Shown here one piece after another: positions 8,434 through 17,418 of a stretch of DNA of 40,311 nucleotides (position 1 is the stretch's first letter; each line of letters opens with the position of its first letter). A program made the position numbers and the translations under genes. The stretch is from Gammaproteobacteria bacterium (GTDB lineage Bacteria > Pseudomonadota > Gammaproteobacteria > Thiohalospirales > Thiohalospiraceae). The stretch spans positions 1-40,311 of the forward strand of contig JAJRUV010000132.1 of NCBI GenBank assembly GCA_024277595.1, read 5' to 3'. Under the pieces are notes generated by a model. The model searched no databases. It had not been told where the DNA came from and saw only the letters and a program-made list of their open reading frames with translations.

Positions 8434-9032
8434 AGAAGACGCTGCTCTCTCTGCTGTTTGTCCTGGCTGCTTCCGTTGTGGCGGAAAATCCGCTGCCCGA
8501 TGAGAAGGAAAAAACCTGGTGGGAAAAACGCGAGCAACGCTCTGACATCTACTACCCCCACAATGCCCATCGGGAAGTGATGGAGCAGGGGGGGGATCCC
8601 TGTCTGCTGTGTCACCCCTTCAGCAAGAATGAAGTTATCGACACTGAATCGTTGAAAACACTGAATACCATCGCCAACGAGCCCTTGGCGGCTATCTGCC
8701 ACGAATGTCACATGACCCGGCAGAGTGCCTCCTGGCGCTGTGATCTGTGCCATTCGGATCCGGCAACCGCCTGGCCGGACAGTCACGATTTCGACTACCG
8801 GCAACACCATGGTGAGGATGCCCGCCTCGATGAGGGGGAGTGCCGCATTTGTCATATCGATCTCAACTTCTGTGCCGATTGTCATTTTCGCCGCGATTCC
8901 TCACGACATCAGGGGCATGCCCTGGGTTACCGTACCCTGCACGGCATCGAGGCGCGCATGAATCCGGGTGACTGTGGCCGCTGTCACAATCCGCGCTATT
9001 GTGCTGATTGCCACCGGGAGATGCGCCGATGA
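8430..9032 (+). CDS. Periplasmic heptahaem c-type cytochrome
   Basis: A 200-residue protein with a short signal peptide (MKKTLLSLLF to VVA, about residue 18) and seven CXXCH sites at Cys58, 90, 104, 138, 148, 182 and 191. This is one haem per 26 mature residues, the packing of a haem wire. No lipobox and no C-terminal anchor are present, so it is likely soluble in the periplasm or held in the barrel as MtrA-type cytochromes are. The start is GTG 8430, joined to the porin stop by a GTGA overlap, which argues for tight co-production with the porin. An ExtM-like role is possible, by position only. Confidence 0.85.
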   Translation: MKKTLLSLLFVLAASVVAENPLPDEKEKTWWEKREQRSDIYYPHNAHREVMEQGGDPCLLCHPFSKNEVIDTESLKTLNTIANEPLAAICHECHMTRQSASWRCDLCHSDPATAWPDSHDFDYRQHHGEDARLDEGECRICHIDLNFCADCHFRRDSSRHQGHALGYRTLHGIEARMNPGDCGRCHNPRYCADCHREMRR

Positions 9033-9988
9033 TCCGGCTGGTGTTTATCGCCCTGTTGCTGGTTGGTTGTCAGGCAGACGATGATGAGGTGCTACAGGGC
9101 GGAAATCTGATCCTCGGCGCCTCCCACGGCGGAGATGGATCCGCCTGGGGGCTTGCTGACTGCAATGCCTGTCATGCTCTGGCGGTGATTCATCCGGAAG
9201 CCGCCGACATTCGTCCGTTGGTGCGTGAACGGGGCTACGGAACCTGCACCGGCTGTCACGGGGGCAACGGTACTGGCCAGCCGCGCCGTTGCGTTATTTG
9301 CCATAACGCAACGGATCTTCCCGAAGCGCCGTTATTGGCCGGTCGTCATCCCCACGGTTTCACTGCCGGGAAGGCTGCTCCATTACGGGATGAGCAGTGT
9401 CTGATTTGTCATCTGGCTTCGGACATGGATGGCCGTTTCGAGCCGGAGCGGGATCTCACCCCGTTCCCCGATGCCGCCGGCTACAACACCCGCTACCGCC
9501 GTATCGCCGATTTCTGTCTGCGTTGCCACAATCGGGATCATCAGCAACCCGGATTCGAACTGGCGGGTGATGGTTTCAGCGACCCTCTGATTGCCGTGGA
9601 GGATGCCTGGCGTTTTGTCGACAAACACGGCCTGAGCGCCGGTTCGGGTGAGCGTACCTATGCCGGATTGCGCACCGGCTATCGCTACCGCAGCGTGGTG
9701 GAGTGTACCGATTGTCACGCCATGCATGGCACAGAGAACGGCAAGTTGATCATCGATGACTCCCGCAAAGGAGTTTCGCGACTGGAGGGGGCGATGCGGG
9801 AAAAACCTTACCGTGTCGTCACCACCGATGGTGACTACTCCCGGCTCTGTGTGCTGTGCCACCAGATGCAGATCCTGCTGGATGCGGGCGGTGAGGATAC
9901 CGGCAACGGCCTGTCCGGCGTCCATGAGCGGGGCAGTGACTGTCGTGCCTGTCACACCCACGGTGAAGCGGTGCAGGCGGGATTATGA
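9029..9988 (+). CDS. Octahaem c-type cytochrome lipoprotein
   Basis: A 319-residue lipoprotein starting at ATG 9029 within an ATGA overlap. The signal ends LLVGC (Cys14) followed by Gln and Ala, with no Asp at +2, which favours sorting to the outer membrane. Eight CXXCH motifs occur at Cys45, 73, 88, 124, 163, 226, 274 and 305. It would form the outer-membrane cytochrome partner of the porin, on either face. In ext-type loci a c-type lipoprotein (ExtS) has a similar place; homology is not checked. Confidence 0.85.
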   Translation: MIRLVFIALLLVGCQADDDEVLQGGNLILGASHGGDGSAWGLADCNACHALAVIHPEAADIRPLVRERGYGTCTGCHGGNGTGQPRRCVICHNATDLPEAPLLAGRHPHGFTAGKAAPLRDEQCLICHLASDMDGRFEPERDLTPFPDAAGYNTRYRRIADFCLRCHNRDHQQPGFELAGDGFSDPLIAVEDAWRFVDKHGLSAGSGERTYAGLRTGYRYRSVVECTDCHAMHGTENGKLIIDDSRKGVSRLEGAMREKPYRVVTTDGDYSRLCVLCHQMQILLDAGGEDTGNGLSGVHERGSDCRACHTHGEAVQAGL

Positions 9989-10872
9989 ATATTGTCGAAT
10001 GGCTGATCTTCATGATTGTCCTGTTGATTCCTGCAATCATTGTATCGGCAGAGGAGGATAAAAAACTGCCGCCCCTGCATCATGTGGTGGATGTTCCGGT
10101 GCCGGAGGAGATGGAGGTGCCGGAAGAGTTCCCCCTCTCCAACGACGGGCGCATTGTGTGCAAGACCTGCCACGGTATCGGGAATATCGATGAACTGCCG
10201 TTCGACCAGGTGGACAAGAGTGCCGACGACTTCCATCGTGGCGGCCCTTACCGGCGGTTGACCGATCTCTGTTACCGCTGCCACGACAAGAGAGAATACA
10301 GGCCACCCAACATCCATATCCTGCTCGATGAACAGGGCGAGTATGACCAAAAGGCGTGCGAGTACTGCCACCTGGAGGCGCCCGATCCGAAGCAGAAGGA
10401 TATCTTGCGTGATGCGCTGGAGTTCCGCCTGCCACCAGAGAAACTCTGTTACGGATGTCACCTGAAAACACCCCACCTCAACGCCCTCAACCACCAGGCT
10501 GAGCCGGACAGGGAGATGCTCAAGCGTATCGATCGGGCGGAACGGAAACACGGTGTGATTCTGCCGCTGGACCTGGACAGCACGATCACCTGCGTCACCT
10601 GTCACGCCACCCACCAGCACGGCCTGATCGATCCGCAGAGACCGGCGGGCAGGCAGGTGGCGGATACCGATCTGGAGGAGGGGATCACCTACCGGGATCA
10701 CCCCTGGAACCAGGTGTTCCGGGAGGACAAGCGGGAACGGCTGGCGGCGCTGGCCGAGGAACGTGGCGAAACCCATACGCTCTCCTACCAGCGTATCGAA
10801 AACGAGGTGTTGCTGCGGCTACCCGCCAAGGATGGCACCCTCTGCATGGCCTGCCACGAGTTCAATCGATGA
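9985..10872 (+). CDS. Hexahaem c-type cytochrome
   Basis: A 295-residue protein with an N-terminal hydrophobic segment (residues about 5-21, ending IIVSA) that may be a cleaved signal or a membrane anchor. Six CXXCH sites lie at Cys59, 96, 125, 155, 203 and 287. Between the fifth and sixth site is a long charged haem-free stretch rich in Arg and Glu. The start overlaps the previous stop (ATGA) and the end overlaps the polyferredoxin fusion (ATGA), so it probably takes electrons from that inner-membrane protein and hands them to the periplasmic cytochromes. Confidence 0.83.
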   Translation: MNIVEWLIFMIVLLIPAIIVSAEEDKKLPPLHHVVDVPVPEEMEVPEEFPLSNDGRIVCKTCHGIGNIDELPFDQVDKSADDFHRGGPYRRLTDLCYRCHDKREYRPPNIHILLDEQGEYDQKACEYCHLEAPDPKQKDILRDALEFRLPPEKLCYGCHLKTPHLNALNHQAEPDREMLKRIDRAERKHGVILPLDLDSTITCVTCHATHQHGLIDPQRPAGRQVADTDLEEGITYRDHPWNQVFREDKRERLAALAEERGETHTLSYQRIENEVLLRLPAKDGTLCMACHEFNR

Positions 10873-13034
10873 AGCTGCTCGACCGGTTCAAGGCGATCCC
10901 CGACGGTCAGAAGTTCCGCTACGGCCTGCTGCTCCTCTCCTGCCTGCTGTTCTTCGCCCCGTTCCTGTTGATCCCGAGCCTGGCGGGTAATCCCGATCTG
11001 TGCGGCAAGCTCTGCATGCGCCGCTTCTATCTCTATTTTCCCGGCATGAGCCTGGATGACCTGACCACCCAGATCAGTGTGGCGCTGATCGGTGTGGTGT
11101 TTTTTGCCGTGATCATGGTGACCACCTTCTTCTTCGGCCGCATGTGGTGCTCCTATATCTGCCCGGTGGGTGGCTTTCCCGAGCTGGTCAGCCGCCTGCT
11201 GCCGGATCGCTGGAAGATCGAATACCGCGCCCTGCCGCAGGTGCCGATCCGCTACGGTTACCTGGCCACTTTCGTGGTGCTGATGCCGATTCTGGGGATC
11301 AGCGCCTGCACCCTGTGCAACTTCATCACCGTGCCGCGCATCTTCGAGGCGTTCGGTGGCGGGGTGATGGGGATCGCCTTCCTGTTCTCCGCCATCGGCC
11401 TGGTGAATCTCGCGCTGTTGTTCCTGCTCGGTTTTTTCGCCAGCAAGGGGCGCGCCTACTGCCAGTTTCTCTGTCCCATCGGCGCTTTCGACGGCCTGGT
11501 CAACCGTCTGGGGGCGAAATTCCGTTTCACCCGCCATATCCGTGTGGAGCGCAGCCGCTGTACCGGCTGCAACATCTGTGCGCAGAAGTGCATGTGCGGT
11601 GCAATCAAAATGGTGGATCGGATCGCCGTGGTGGATCAGCTCTCCTGCATGTCCTGTCACGAGTGTGCGGATGTTTGCGACTGGCATGCTATCAGCTGGC
11701 TGGCCGCGCCGCCGGTTCGGGAGCCGAAACGGAAGAAGAAGGGTGTGGAATACCACCCCCAGCCGAAGTGGATCGCCATCCATCGCGAGCCGCAGGCAGC
11801 GGGGGAAGGGCGCCGCATGTGGCCCAAAGTGCTGGTGCTGCTGGGTACTCTGGTAGTGTTGTTCGTTACCGTCACCGAATTGGTGGCGGCACAGCGGCAG
11901 AGTGATCCGGATGGCTGCCTCTCCTGCCATGCTCTTGAGGGACTGAACTATATCGATCAGGAGGGCGTTCTGCGCAGCGCCAGTATCGACAAGGTTCACT
12001 ACTTCAGTTCGCTGCATGGCAGCGTGCCGTGCAAGGATTGTCACCGCAAGATTCGTGACTTTCCTCATGAAGTGGAGAACACCGGGGTGGACTGCGCCGA
12101 GACCTGCCACGTGGAGGAGCCCTCCGGAGGTGAGTCCTATACCCACAAGCAGGTGGTGAAAGAGTTTGAAAAATCGGTGCATGGCGAGGGGGGCAGCAAG
12201 GGCTTCACCGGCGGCAACCGCCTGCAGGAGATTACGGAGCAGCCCAATCCTTCCTGTCGCAGATGCCACAGCAACGAGCTTTACATCAGCGCAAGGGATC
12301 TGCCCAGATTCAAGGAGTCATTCGCCCATGTGGAGACCGAGTGCGGCACCTGTCACCAGGGTGAGGTGTGGCTCAACCAGTTCGGCGGCCATATCCTGCG
12401 GCGGTTCATTGGTGCGCGCTGGAACAAGAGTGACCACAACCGCATGTGCAACGACTGTCACGCCGATCATGAGCGCATGGCGCAGGTGGAGATCGAAAAC
12501 CCGCAGACAGGCAAAAAGGAGCCGGCAGGGCCCCGTTTTATTCTTGCCAGTGACAGCTACGCCATGACCCTGCATGGGCGGCTGCTGGCCAGCGGTGTGG
12601 AACAGGGTGCATCCTGCATCGACTGTCATGCCCCTGATGGTCTGCGTCATGCCATACTCCGGGAGGATGAGCCGGACTCATCCACTCATGCCGATAATCT
12701 GGCCGATACCTGCGCTGCCGAAGGATGTCACGGTTTTGCCGGCCATCCGCTTAACCGAGCCTTTGTCGATACTGATATGCACGATATCGATCTGATCCCG
12801 GTTATCGACGAAACGGTTCCGCTCGATCTGGCGCGGTTGAAATCCGGTTCGGTCAAAGCCCTCACCGCTCTGGTGCCGATAGTGGTGATAGTCGGCGGTG
12901 GCACCCTGCTGTGGATGGTGTTCGGCAAACGGAAAAAGGGAGTTACCTATGCCCTGTTCGGCGGCAGTGCGTTCCAGCGAAGAATGCTTGGCAGCAGACC
13001 GCGCCGGCGCAAGGGACAACGCAGTGAAAGGTAA
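10869..13034 (+). CDS. NapH/NosR-type polyferredoxin fused to an octahaem cytochrome domain
   Basis: A 721-residue inner-membrane protein. Residues 1-215 form a NapH/NosR/CcoG-like unit with about four membrane helices and two CX3CP motifs (Cys94-Cys98-Pro and Cys198-Cys202-Pro). Two [4Fe-4S] ferredoxin motifs follow (Cys231/234/237/241 and Cys260/263/266/270). After a basic linker comes another helix (about 320-340) and a periplasmic domain with six CXXCH (Cys350, 388, 463, 492, 527, 583), one CX3CH (Cys409) and one CX4CH (Cys615), so up to eight haems. A final helix lies at about 664-686. Known NapH-type proteins oxidise quinol for periplasmic reductases; here the electron exit is built in. 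It is the only candidate quinol dehydrogenase in the operon, since no cytochrome b gene is present. Confidence 0.87.
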   Translation: MKLLDRFKAIPDGQKFRYGLLLLSCLLFFAPFLLIPSLAGNPDLCGKLCMRRFYLYFPGMSLDDLTTQISVALIGVVFFAVIMVTTFFFGRMWCSYICPVGGFPELVSRLLPDRWKIEYRALPQVPIRYGYLATFVVLMPILGISACTLCNFITVPRIFEAFGGGVMGIAFLFSAIGLVNLALLFLLGFFASKGRAYCQFLCPIGAFDGLVNRLGAKFRFTRHIRVERSRCTGCNICAQKCMCGAIKMVDRIAVVDQLSCMSCHECADVCDWHAISWLAAPPVREPKRKKKGVEYHPQPKWIAIHREPQAAGEGRRMWPKVLVLLGTLVVLFVTVTELVAAQRQSDPDGCLSCHALEGLNYIDQEGVLRSASIDKVHYFSSLHGSVPCKDCHRKIRDFPHEVENTGVDCAETCHVEEPSGGESYTHKQVVKEFEKSVHGEGGSKGFTGGNRLQEITEQPNPSCRRCHSNELYISARDLPRFKESFAHVETECGTCHQGEVWLNQFGGHILRRFIGARWNKSDHNRMCNDCHADHERMAQVEIENPQTGKKEPAGPRFILASDSYAMTLHGRLLASGVEQGASCIDCHAPDGLRHAILREDEPDSSTHADNLADTCAAEGCHGFAGHPLNRAFVDTDMHDIDLIPVIDETVPLDLARLKSGSVKALTALVPIVVIVGGGTLLWMVFGKRKKGVTYALFGGSAFQRRMLGSRPRRRKGQRSER

Positions 13035-13803
13035 CATGATACTGATGGCATGGCTGCTGCCTGCCCTCTCCGGGGCATGGGCGGCGCCGCTCTATCCGGA
13101 TTTGGTGGAGAGGGCCGAAGTGACCGCCAAACAGCTGGATGAGGCCCGCAAGCAGATCCGGGAACACAAGGCGGTGGAGGTGCTCGATGAGCTTTCTCTG
13201 CCCCCGTTTCACCATCGTGAAGTGAAAGTGCAGGTGGGCAGACCGCCGCTCTGTATGCTCTGCCACCTGTCCCTGCCGCATCGGGAAAATGAGCGGACTC
13301 GTACCTTTCTCAATATGCACAGCCGCTATCTGAGCTGTGAGACCTGTCACCTGCAACCCAAAGGCGTGAAGCTGGAATATCGCTGGCTGGCCGATGATGG
13401 TTCGGCGCCCGGACAGCCGGTTGCGGATGCTGTCTCTGTGGCGGAAGATGAACAGATTCCATCCATTATCCCGCAGCCTGGTGCCCGCATCGCCCCTTTT
13501 TCCCACGGCGAAGTTGCACTGATCTTCCAGGAACATCCGCTGGCCAAAGAGGTGAAGCGGGTCTGGCAGGAGGGGTCGCCGGAGGAGAAGAGCCGACTCA
13601 AGGCGCGCCTGCACACGCCATTGGAGAAGAAAGGACCGGAGTGCAAGGCCTGTCACGGAGAGGAGTCCCCACTGCTCGATCTGGAAGCGCTGGGGGCATC
13701 CCCGCAACAGCTGCGCGCCATTCGTCAGAATACCATTGTGCGTTTCTTCAACCGCTTCGAGGAAGATGATGAGCGTCTGCGCATCGATGAACTGTTACGC
13801 TAA
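13024..13803 (+). CDS. Periplasmic trihaem c-type cytochrome
   Basis: A 259-residue protein with three CXXCH motifs at about Cys77, 105 and 207. I chose GTG 13024, which has an AAGGGA ribosome site 7 bases upstream and gives a Lys at position 2 of the signal peptide (ending about residue 20, AWA). The ATG at 13036 is a usable alternative. The protein also has several extra His residues (HH near 63-64, His161) that could serve as distal ligands. It overlaps the end of the polyferredoxin fusion by 11 bp. It is probably a periplasmic carrier or an adaptor for the NHL protein that follows. Confidence 0.82.
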   Translation: MKGNMILMAWLLPALSGAWAAPLYPDLVERAEVTAKQLDEARKQIREHKAVEVLDELSLPPFHHREVKVQVGRPPLCMLCHLSLPHRENERTRTFLNMHSRYLSCETCHLQPKGVKLEYRWLADDGSAPGQPVADAVSVAEDEQIPSIIPQPGARIAPFSHGEVALIFQEHPLAKEVKRVWQEGSPEEKSRLKARLHTPLEKKGPECKACHGEESPLLDLEALGASPQQLRAIRQNTIVRFFNRFEEDDERLRIDELLR

Positions 13804-16201
13804 ACGGAGCCGGATTATTCGGTTGGCTGTAGTCTGTGCAATGGTTTTGGCAACGGGTGCTCTCACGCCACAGCCCTTGGCTGCTGCCGAGGTGCAGGCC
13901 TTGTTCGTTCTGGCAGCCGATCTCGATCAGCCGAGTGACGTGGCGGTTGGTGATGATGGCACTGCCTATGTGCTGGATGGCGTCAACGGCCGTGTGGTGG
14001 TGTTCGATACCGAGGGCAGACGACGCTTCGCTTTTTATGGCGAGGGGAAAGGCAGACTGAACCTGCCGATGGGGATCGCCACCGGTGGTGAGCGTCTCTA
14101 TGTGGCTGACAGCGGCAACCACCGCATTGTCGTGTTTGACCTGCGAGGGCATTTTCTCCATGCGATCCCGCTCAGCGGCGAATCGCCACCGGAGCCGGTG
14201 GCCCTGAAAGTGCTGGACGGGATGCTCATCTGGGCCGACCGGCGCAATCACCGGCTATGCCGTCATGATCTGCGAAACGGCACTCCGCTGTCTTGCTGGG
14301 GAGAGTACGGAGAGGGCAAGGGGGAATTCCGCTATCCTTTCCAGATCGATGCCGATCGGGACGGATATCTCTATGTGGTGGATGTTCTCAACAGCCGGGT
14401 GCAGGCGTTTCATCGCAAGGGACGCTATTTTACCCGGATAGCCCGTTTCGGTCTTGCGCCGGGGGAGCTGTATCGCCCCAACGGTCTGGCCATTGCCCGG
14501 GATGGGAGGCTGTTCGTCGGTGACAGCTATCGCGGTACCGTGTCTGTGTTTCTGGCCGGGCGGTTTCAGGGGCTGCTGTCCGAGCGCAGCGGGGCGCCCA
14601 TTCGTCTGGGTACGCCGGTGGGAGTCTCTGTCTGGAGGGATCGACTCTATGTGGTGGATGCAGGTGACAGTCGCGTAGTGGTCTATCGTCTGTCACCCGC
14701 TGTTGAGACGAGCCGGTCCATCACCGGAAAAATAGTGACGTCACAAAAGAACTGTGCCACTTGTCATCTCTCCTGGGCGGCAGGATATGTTTCCGGTGAG
14801 GGGGTTCAGGATGGCATTGCACCGGTAGCAACCCCGCAGATGTGTTACAGCTGTCATCACGGTGTGATAATCGATTCGCGCCGCGCCATCGGACGTGGCG
14901 AGCAGCACCCCGACATCCACCATCGGCGCAAAGAGAAAAAAGAGAAAACCGAACGGGATGAAATCCCCAAAGAGTTTCCACTGGTGGGAGACAAGCAGCT
15001 CTCGTGCGGTAGTTGCCATACTCCCCACGGCGTTGATCCCGAACGACCGGTCACCCGGAAAAGTGACGATACGAACCCCTGGATGCGTGTGCTGAACCGG
15101 AAGGGCAGCCTTTGTCACCGCTGCCATGAGTCGAAACTGGATAGTGCACTGGATAAAAAACGACCGCGGCGCGGCATCAACCATCCGGTAGGCATCGTTC
15201 TCACGCCGCCACCGTATCCCAATGCGAAGGGCTATGCGACGGACAAAAAGCTCCAGCGCGGATTACCGGATGAACTGGCGGAGAGGGGGGCGCAGCTGGG
15301 GCCGCAGCGACAGCTGATCTGCCAGAGTTGCCACCGGGTTCATGGTGCCGCCAGTGAGGCACTGCTCCCCTTTGCCCGCGATGACAGCAGACTGTGCAAG
15401 GCGTGCCACCAGCGGCACTACGCCAGAGACAGGGACGAGGCGCGTCGTAAAGGGATTCATCCAGTCGATATAAAACTGGATCAAGCGGTGCACATGGGAG
15501 ATGAAAAAATTGAAAGAATTACCTGTTTCACCTGTCATTCGCTTCACGGCGGCGAGCCGGGTACCCCGTTGCTGAAGTTCAATCACCGTGAGGGCCGGCT
15601 GTGCAGCTTCTGTCACGATGGCTACGATGCCGTGGCCAACAGTGACCACGACCTGCGCATCACCGCCCGGGATTACCGCGACCGTTTCCACCAATTACCG
15701 AAACAGGGGGGAGTCTGCGGCACCTGTCACACCATGCACCGCGGCGATGGCCAGGCGCCGTTCCTCTATGCTGGTGAATTTCAGCCCTGGCAGGGTGACG
15801 AACCGGCTTTAAGGCGGGATGAACTTTGTCTCGATTGTCACCGGGAAAAAAAGGTTGCTGAAAAGGCCATCGTCGAGCATTTCAGTCACCCGTACAAAGA
15901 CCTGGTGCTGCGTTCCAATCCACAGAGTATGCCGTTAGTGGATGAATCGGGGGAGATTGATGAGTTCGGTGTCATCGCCTGCATCACCTGCCATGACCCC
16001 CATCGCTGGACGGCCGACAAATCACAAATACCATCATCGATTGCAGAGAATCAGGACGGCAATGCGCTAAACAGTTTTTTACGCCGCAAAGGGATCAAAC
16101 AGACATTTTGTGTTGAGTGTCACGGCATGGAGACACTGGTAAAATACAAGTATTATCATGACAAGCTCAGCCGGGATGCCGGTGTGAATTATCTTGAATG
16201 A
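13787..16201 (+). CDS. NHL beta-propeller fused to a dodecahaem cytochrome
   Basis: An 804-residue secreted protein. The ATG at 13787 is inside the previous gene (17-bp overlap) and gives a signal peptide with basic N-terminus ending near residue 34. Residues about 35-310 hold roughly six NHL repeats (GIATGGERLYVADSGNHRIV type), forming a propeller. From about residue 325 to the end are twelve CXXCH motifs, the first CATCH and the last CVECH. There is no lipobox or membrane anchor, so it is periplasmic or exported. It ends the operon. The propeller may dock a partner protein or a substrate, and the haem array stores or moves many electrons. I know of NHL-multihaem fusions in metal-reducing bacteria but not of this exact arrangement. 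Confidence 0.83.
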   Translation: MNCYAKRSRIIRLAVVCAMVLATGALTPQPLAAAEVQALFVLAADLDQPSDVAVGDDGTAYVLDGVNGRVVVFDTEGRRRFAFYGEGKGRLNLPMGIATGGERLYVADSGNHRIVVFDLRGHFLHAIPLSGESPPEPVALKVLDGMLIWADRRNHRLCRHDLRNGTPLSCWGEYGEGKGEFRYPFQIDADRDGYLYVVDVLNSRVQAFHRKGRYFTRIARFGLAPGELYRPNGLAIARDGRLFVGDSYRGTVSVFLAGRFQGLLSERSGAPIRLGTPVGVSVWRDRLYVVDAGDSRVVVYRLSPAVETSRSITGKIVTSQKNCATCHLSWAAGYVSGEGVQDGIAPVATPQMCYSCHHGVIIDSRRAIGRGEQHPDIHHRRKEKKEKTERDEIPKEFPLVGDKQLSCGSCHTPHGVDPERPVTRKSDDTNPWMRVLNRKGSLCHRCHESKLDSALDKKRPRRGINHPVGIVLTPPPYPNAKGYATDKKLQRGLPDELAERGAQLGPQRQLICQSCHRVHGAASEALLPFARDDSRLCKACHQRHYARDRDEARRKGIHPVDIKLDQAVHMGDEKIERITCFTCHSLHGGEPGTPLLKFNHREGRLCSFCHDGYDAVANSDHDLRITARDYRDRFHQLPKQGGVCGTCHTMHRGDGQAPFLYAGEFQPWQGDEPALRRDELCLDCHREKKVAEKAIVEHFSHPYKDLVLRSNPQSMPLVDESGEIDEFGVIACITCHDPHRWTADKSQIPSSIAENQDGNALNSFLRRKGIKQTFCVECHGMETLVKYKYYHDKLSRDAGVNYLE

Positions 16202-16455
16202 CAATGGCTGTTTGTCTGACAATTCATTCTGCTGTTTTTGTTGGTCTCGAACATGAATGATTATTTTATGCGGCGCCAAAGCCTCCAACGCCGGGCATGC
16301 TGTGCGTTGCCGTAACCTGCTGCATTGATATTGTTCGCGAGCTTTTTGCCCCTGTTGTAAAATGGGGCGGGAATAGCTGATCCTGTTCTTCTTTTCCCTC
16401 TCCGCCATTCGTGGCGATAAATACTGGCCAGCGGCGTAAACACTTTTTTGAGTGC

Positions 16456-17094
16456 ATGAACAAACAACTTCAGGAATTTGTATTGAATGCTACCGGTGCG
16501 ATGGAAATCACATCCCGGACCACCATTCAAAGTTTATGGAGTGGCTATGGTGAACTGGTAAAACTAGGGCTTGCCGGACCCGGGTCGGGTAGCTCTGTTG
16601 TGGTGAAATACATCGTTCTTCCTTCCGCTTCGGCCCATCCACGGGGCTGGAATACCGCGCGATCTCATGCACGAAAAATCAAATCATACCAGGTAGAGAT
16701 GCACTGGTACCGTGACTGGAGTGCGCGCTGTGGTGATGCCTGCCGGGTGGCCCGCTGTTATGCTGCCACGCAGGTCGCCGTTGACTTTCAGTATGTGGGC
16801 GGTGGCTGCGGCATGAAAGATGTGGTGTATTTGCTGGGAAGCTGTTTGAGTGAAGAGCAGTGTGAACAGTGGCAGAATGAACTGCTGAGCTATTATTTTG
16901 CCCAATTAAAACAGGCACTGGCAGACTCCGGGCTGGACCGGGACGAACTGGAGCAAGAATGGCGCAGCATGTTTGCCATTGCATGGACCGATTTTTATCG
17001 TTTTCTTGCGGGCTGGATGCCATCGCATCGCAAAATCAATCAATACACGCAACGGCTGGCTGTCGAAGCGATTGCCGGTTTGAAAAACAAATAA
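16456..17094 (+). pseudogene. Internally deleted phosphotransferase (ecdysteroid-kinase-like/APH family)
   Basis: The 212 codons from ATG 16456 read as two ends of one kinase-like protein. Residues about 1-105 match the N-lobe (WSGYGELVKLGL, then SVVVKYIVLP with the ATP-binding Lys). Then, after CYAATQ, the frame jumps to VAVDFQYVGGGCGMKDV, which is the metal-binding segment near the end of the C-lobe. About 120-130 residues, including the hinge and the HGDxKxxN catalytic loop expected just before the join, are missing. The join is near 16765-16775. The frame stays open, so a short protein could still be made, but it cannot be an active kinase. No ribosome site is clear. Family assignment is from memory of related 340-residue proteins. 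Confidence 0.72.
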
Positions 17095-17124
17095 TATTCC
17101 GTCCATCCACACATAGAGGCAGGT

Positions 17125-17382
17125 ATGAAAAAATTGAAAAACGAGTCCGAGTTGTACAAGGGAGCTATTGAAGCGGGCATGCGTTACGGCGAAGAACGTG
17201 GTGCTGTAGAGTTCGAGGCAACCGATTCCGCTAACGACAAGGCATTGTATATTTATCGGCTGCTGGTCCACGACAAAATAATTCAGGCGTTACCCGAAGA
17301 TCAGGTCTCGGTTAAATCGATCAAGCACAAGCTGGCGATCTGGCATTCAAAAACCCTGGCTAAAAAAGCGTCTTCCAGGTAG
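17125..17382 (+). CDS. DUF5062 family protein
   Basis: An 85-residue basic, helical protein with no signal peptide, starting at an ATG preceded by GAGGCAGG. The segments KKLKNESELYK, NDKALYIYRLLVHDK and SIKHKLAIWHSK fit the DUF5062 family, which is found in Vibrio, Shewanella and relatives and has no known function. It lies 30 bp after the deleted kinase gene and before a palindromic repeat, so it may be transcribed with the kinase remnant. A hairpin after it (17392-17412) may mark the transcript end. Confidence 0.75.
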   Translation: MKKLKNESELYKGAIEAGMRYGEERGAVEFEATDSANDKALYIYRLLVHDKIIQALPEDQVSVKSIKHKLAIWHSKTLAKKASSR

Positions 17383-17391
17383 GGATATCAC

Positions 17392-17412
17392 CCCGCCATC
17401 GAAGATGGTGGG
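17392..17412 (+). other. Hairpin after the DUF5062 gene
   Basis: A 9-bp stem with one G-U pair (cccgccatc / gatggtggg) around a GAA loop lies 10 bases after the stop codon. No T-run follows, so it may protect the mRNA 3' end rather than be a standard terminator. Confidence 0.35.
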
Positions 17413-17418
17413 CCGGAA

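Noticed and set aside
10785-12269. Long minus-strand open frame (494 codons) antisense to the polyferredoxin fusion
   Set aside because: It lies wholly opposite a gene with clear domains; His/Gln/Ala-rich content is what the complement of a multihaem gene gives.
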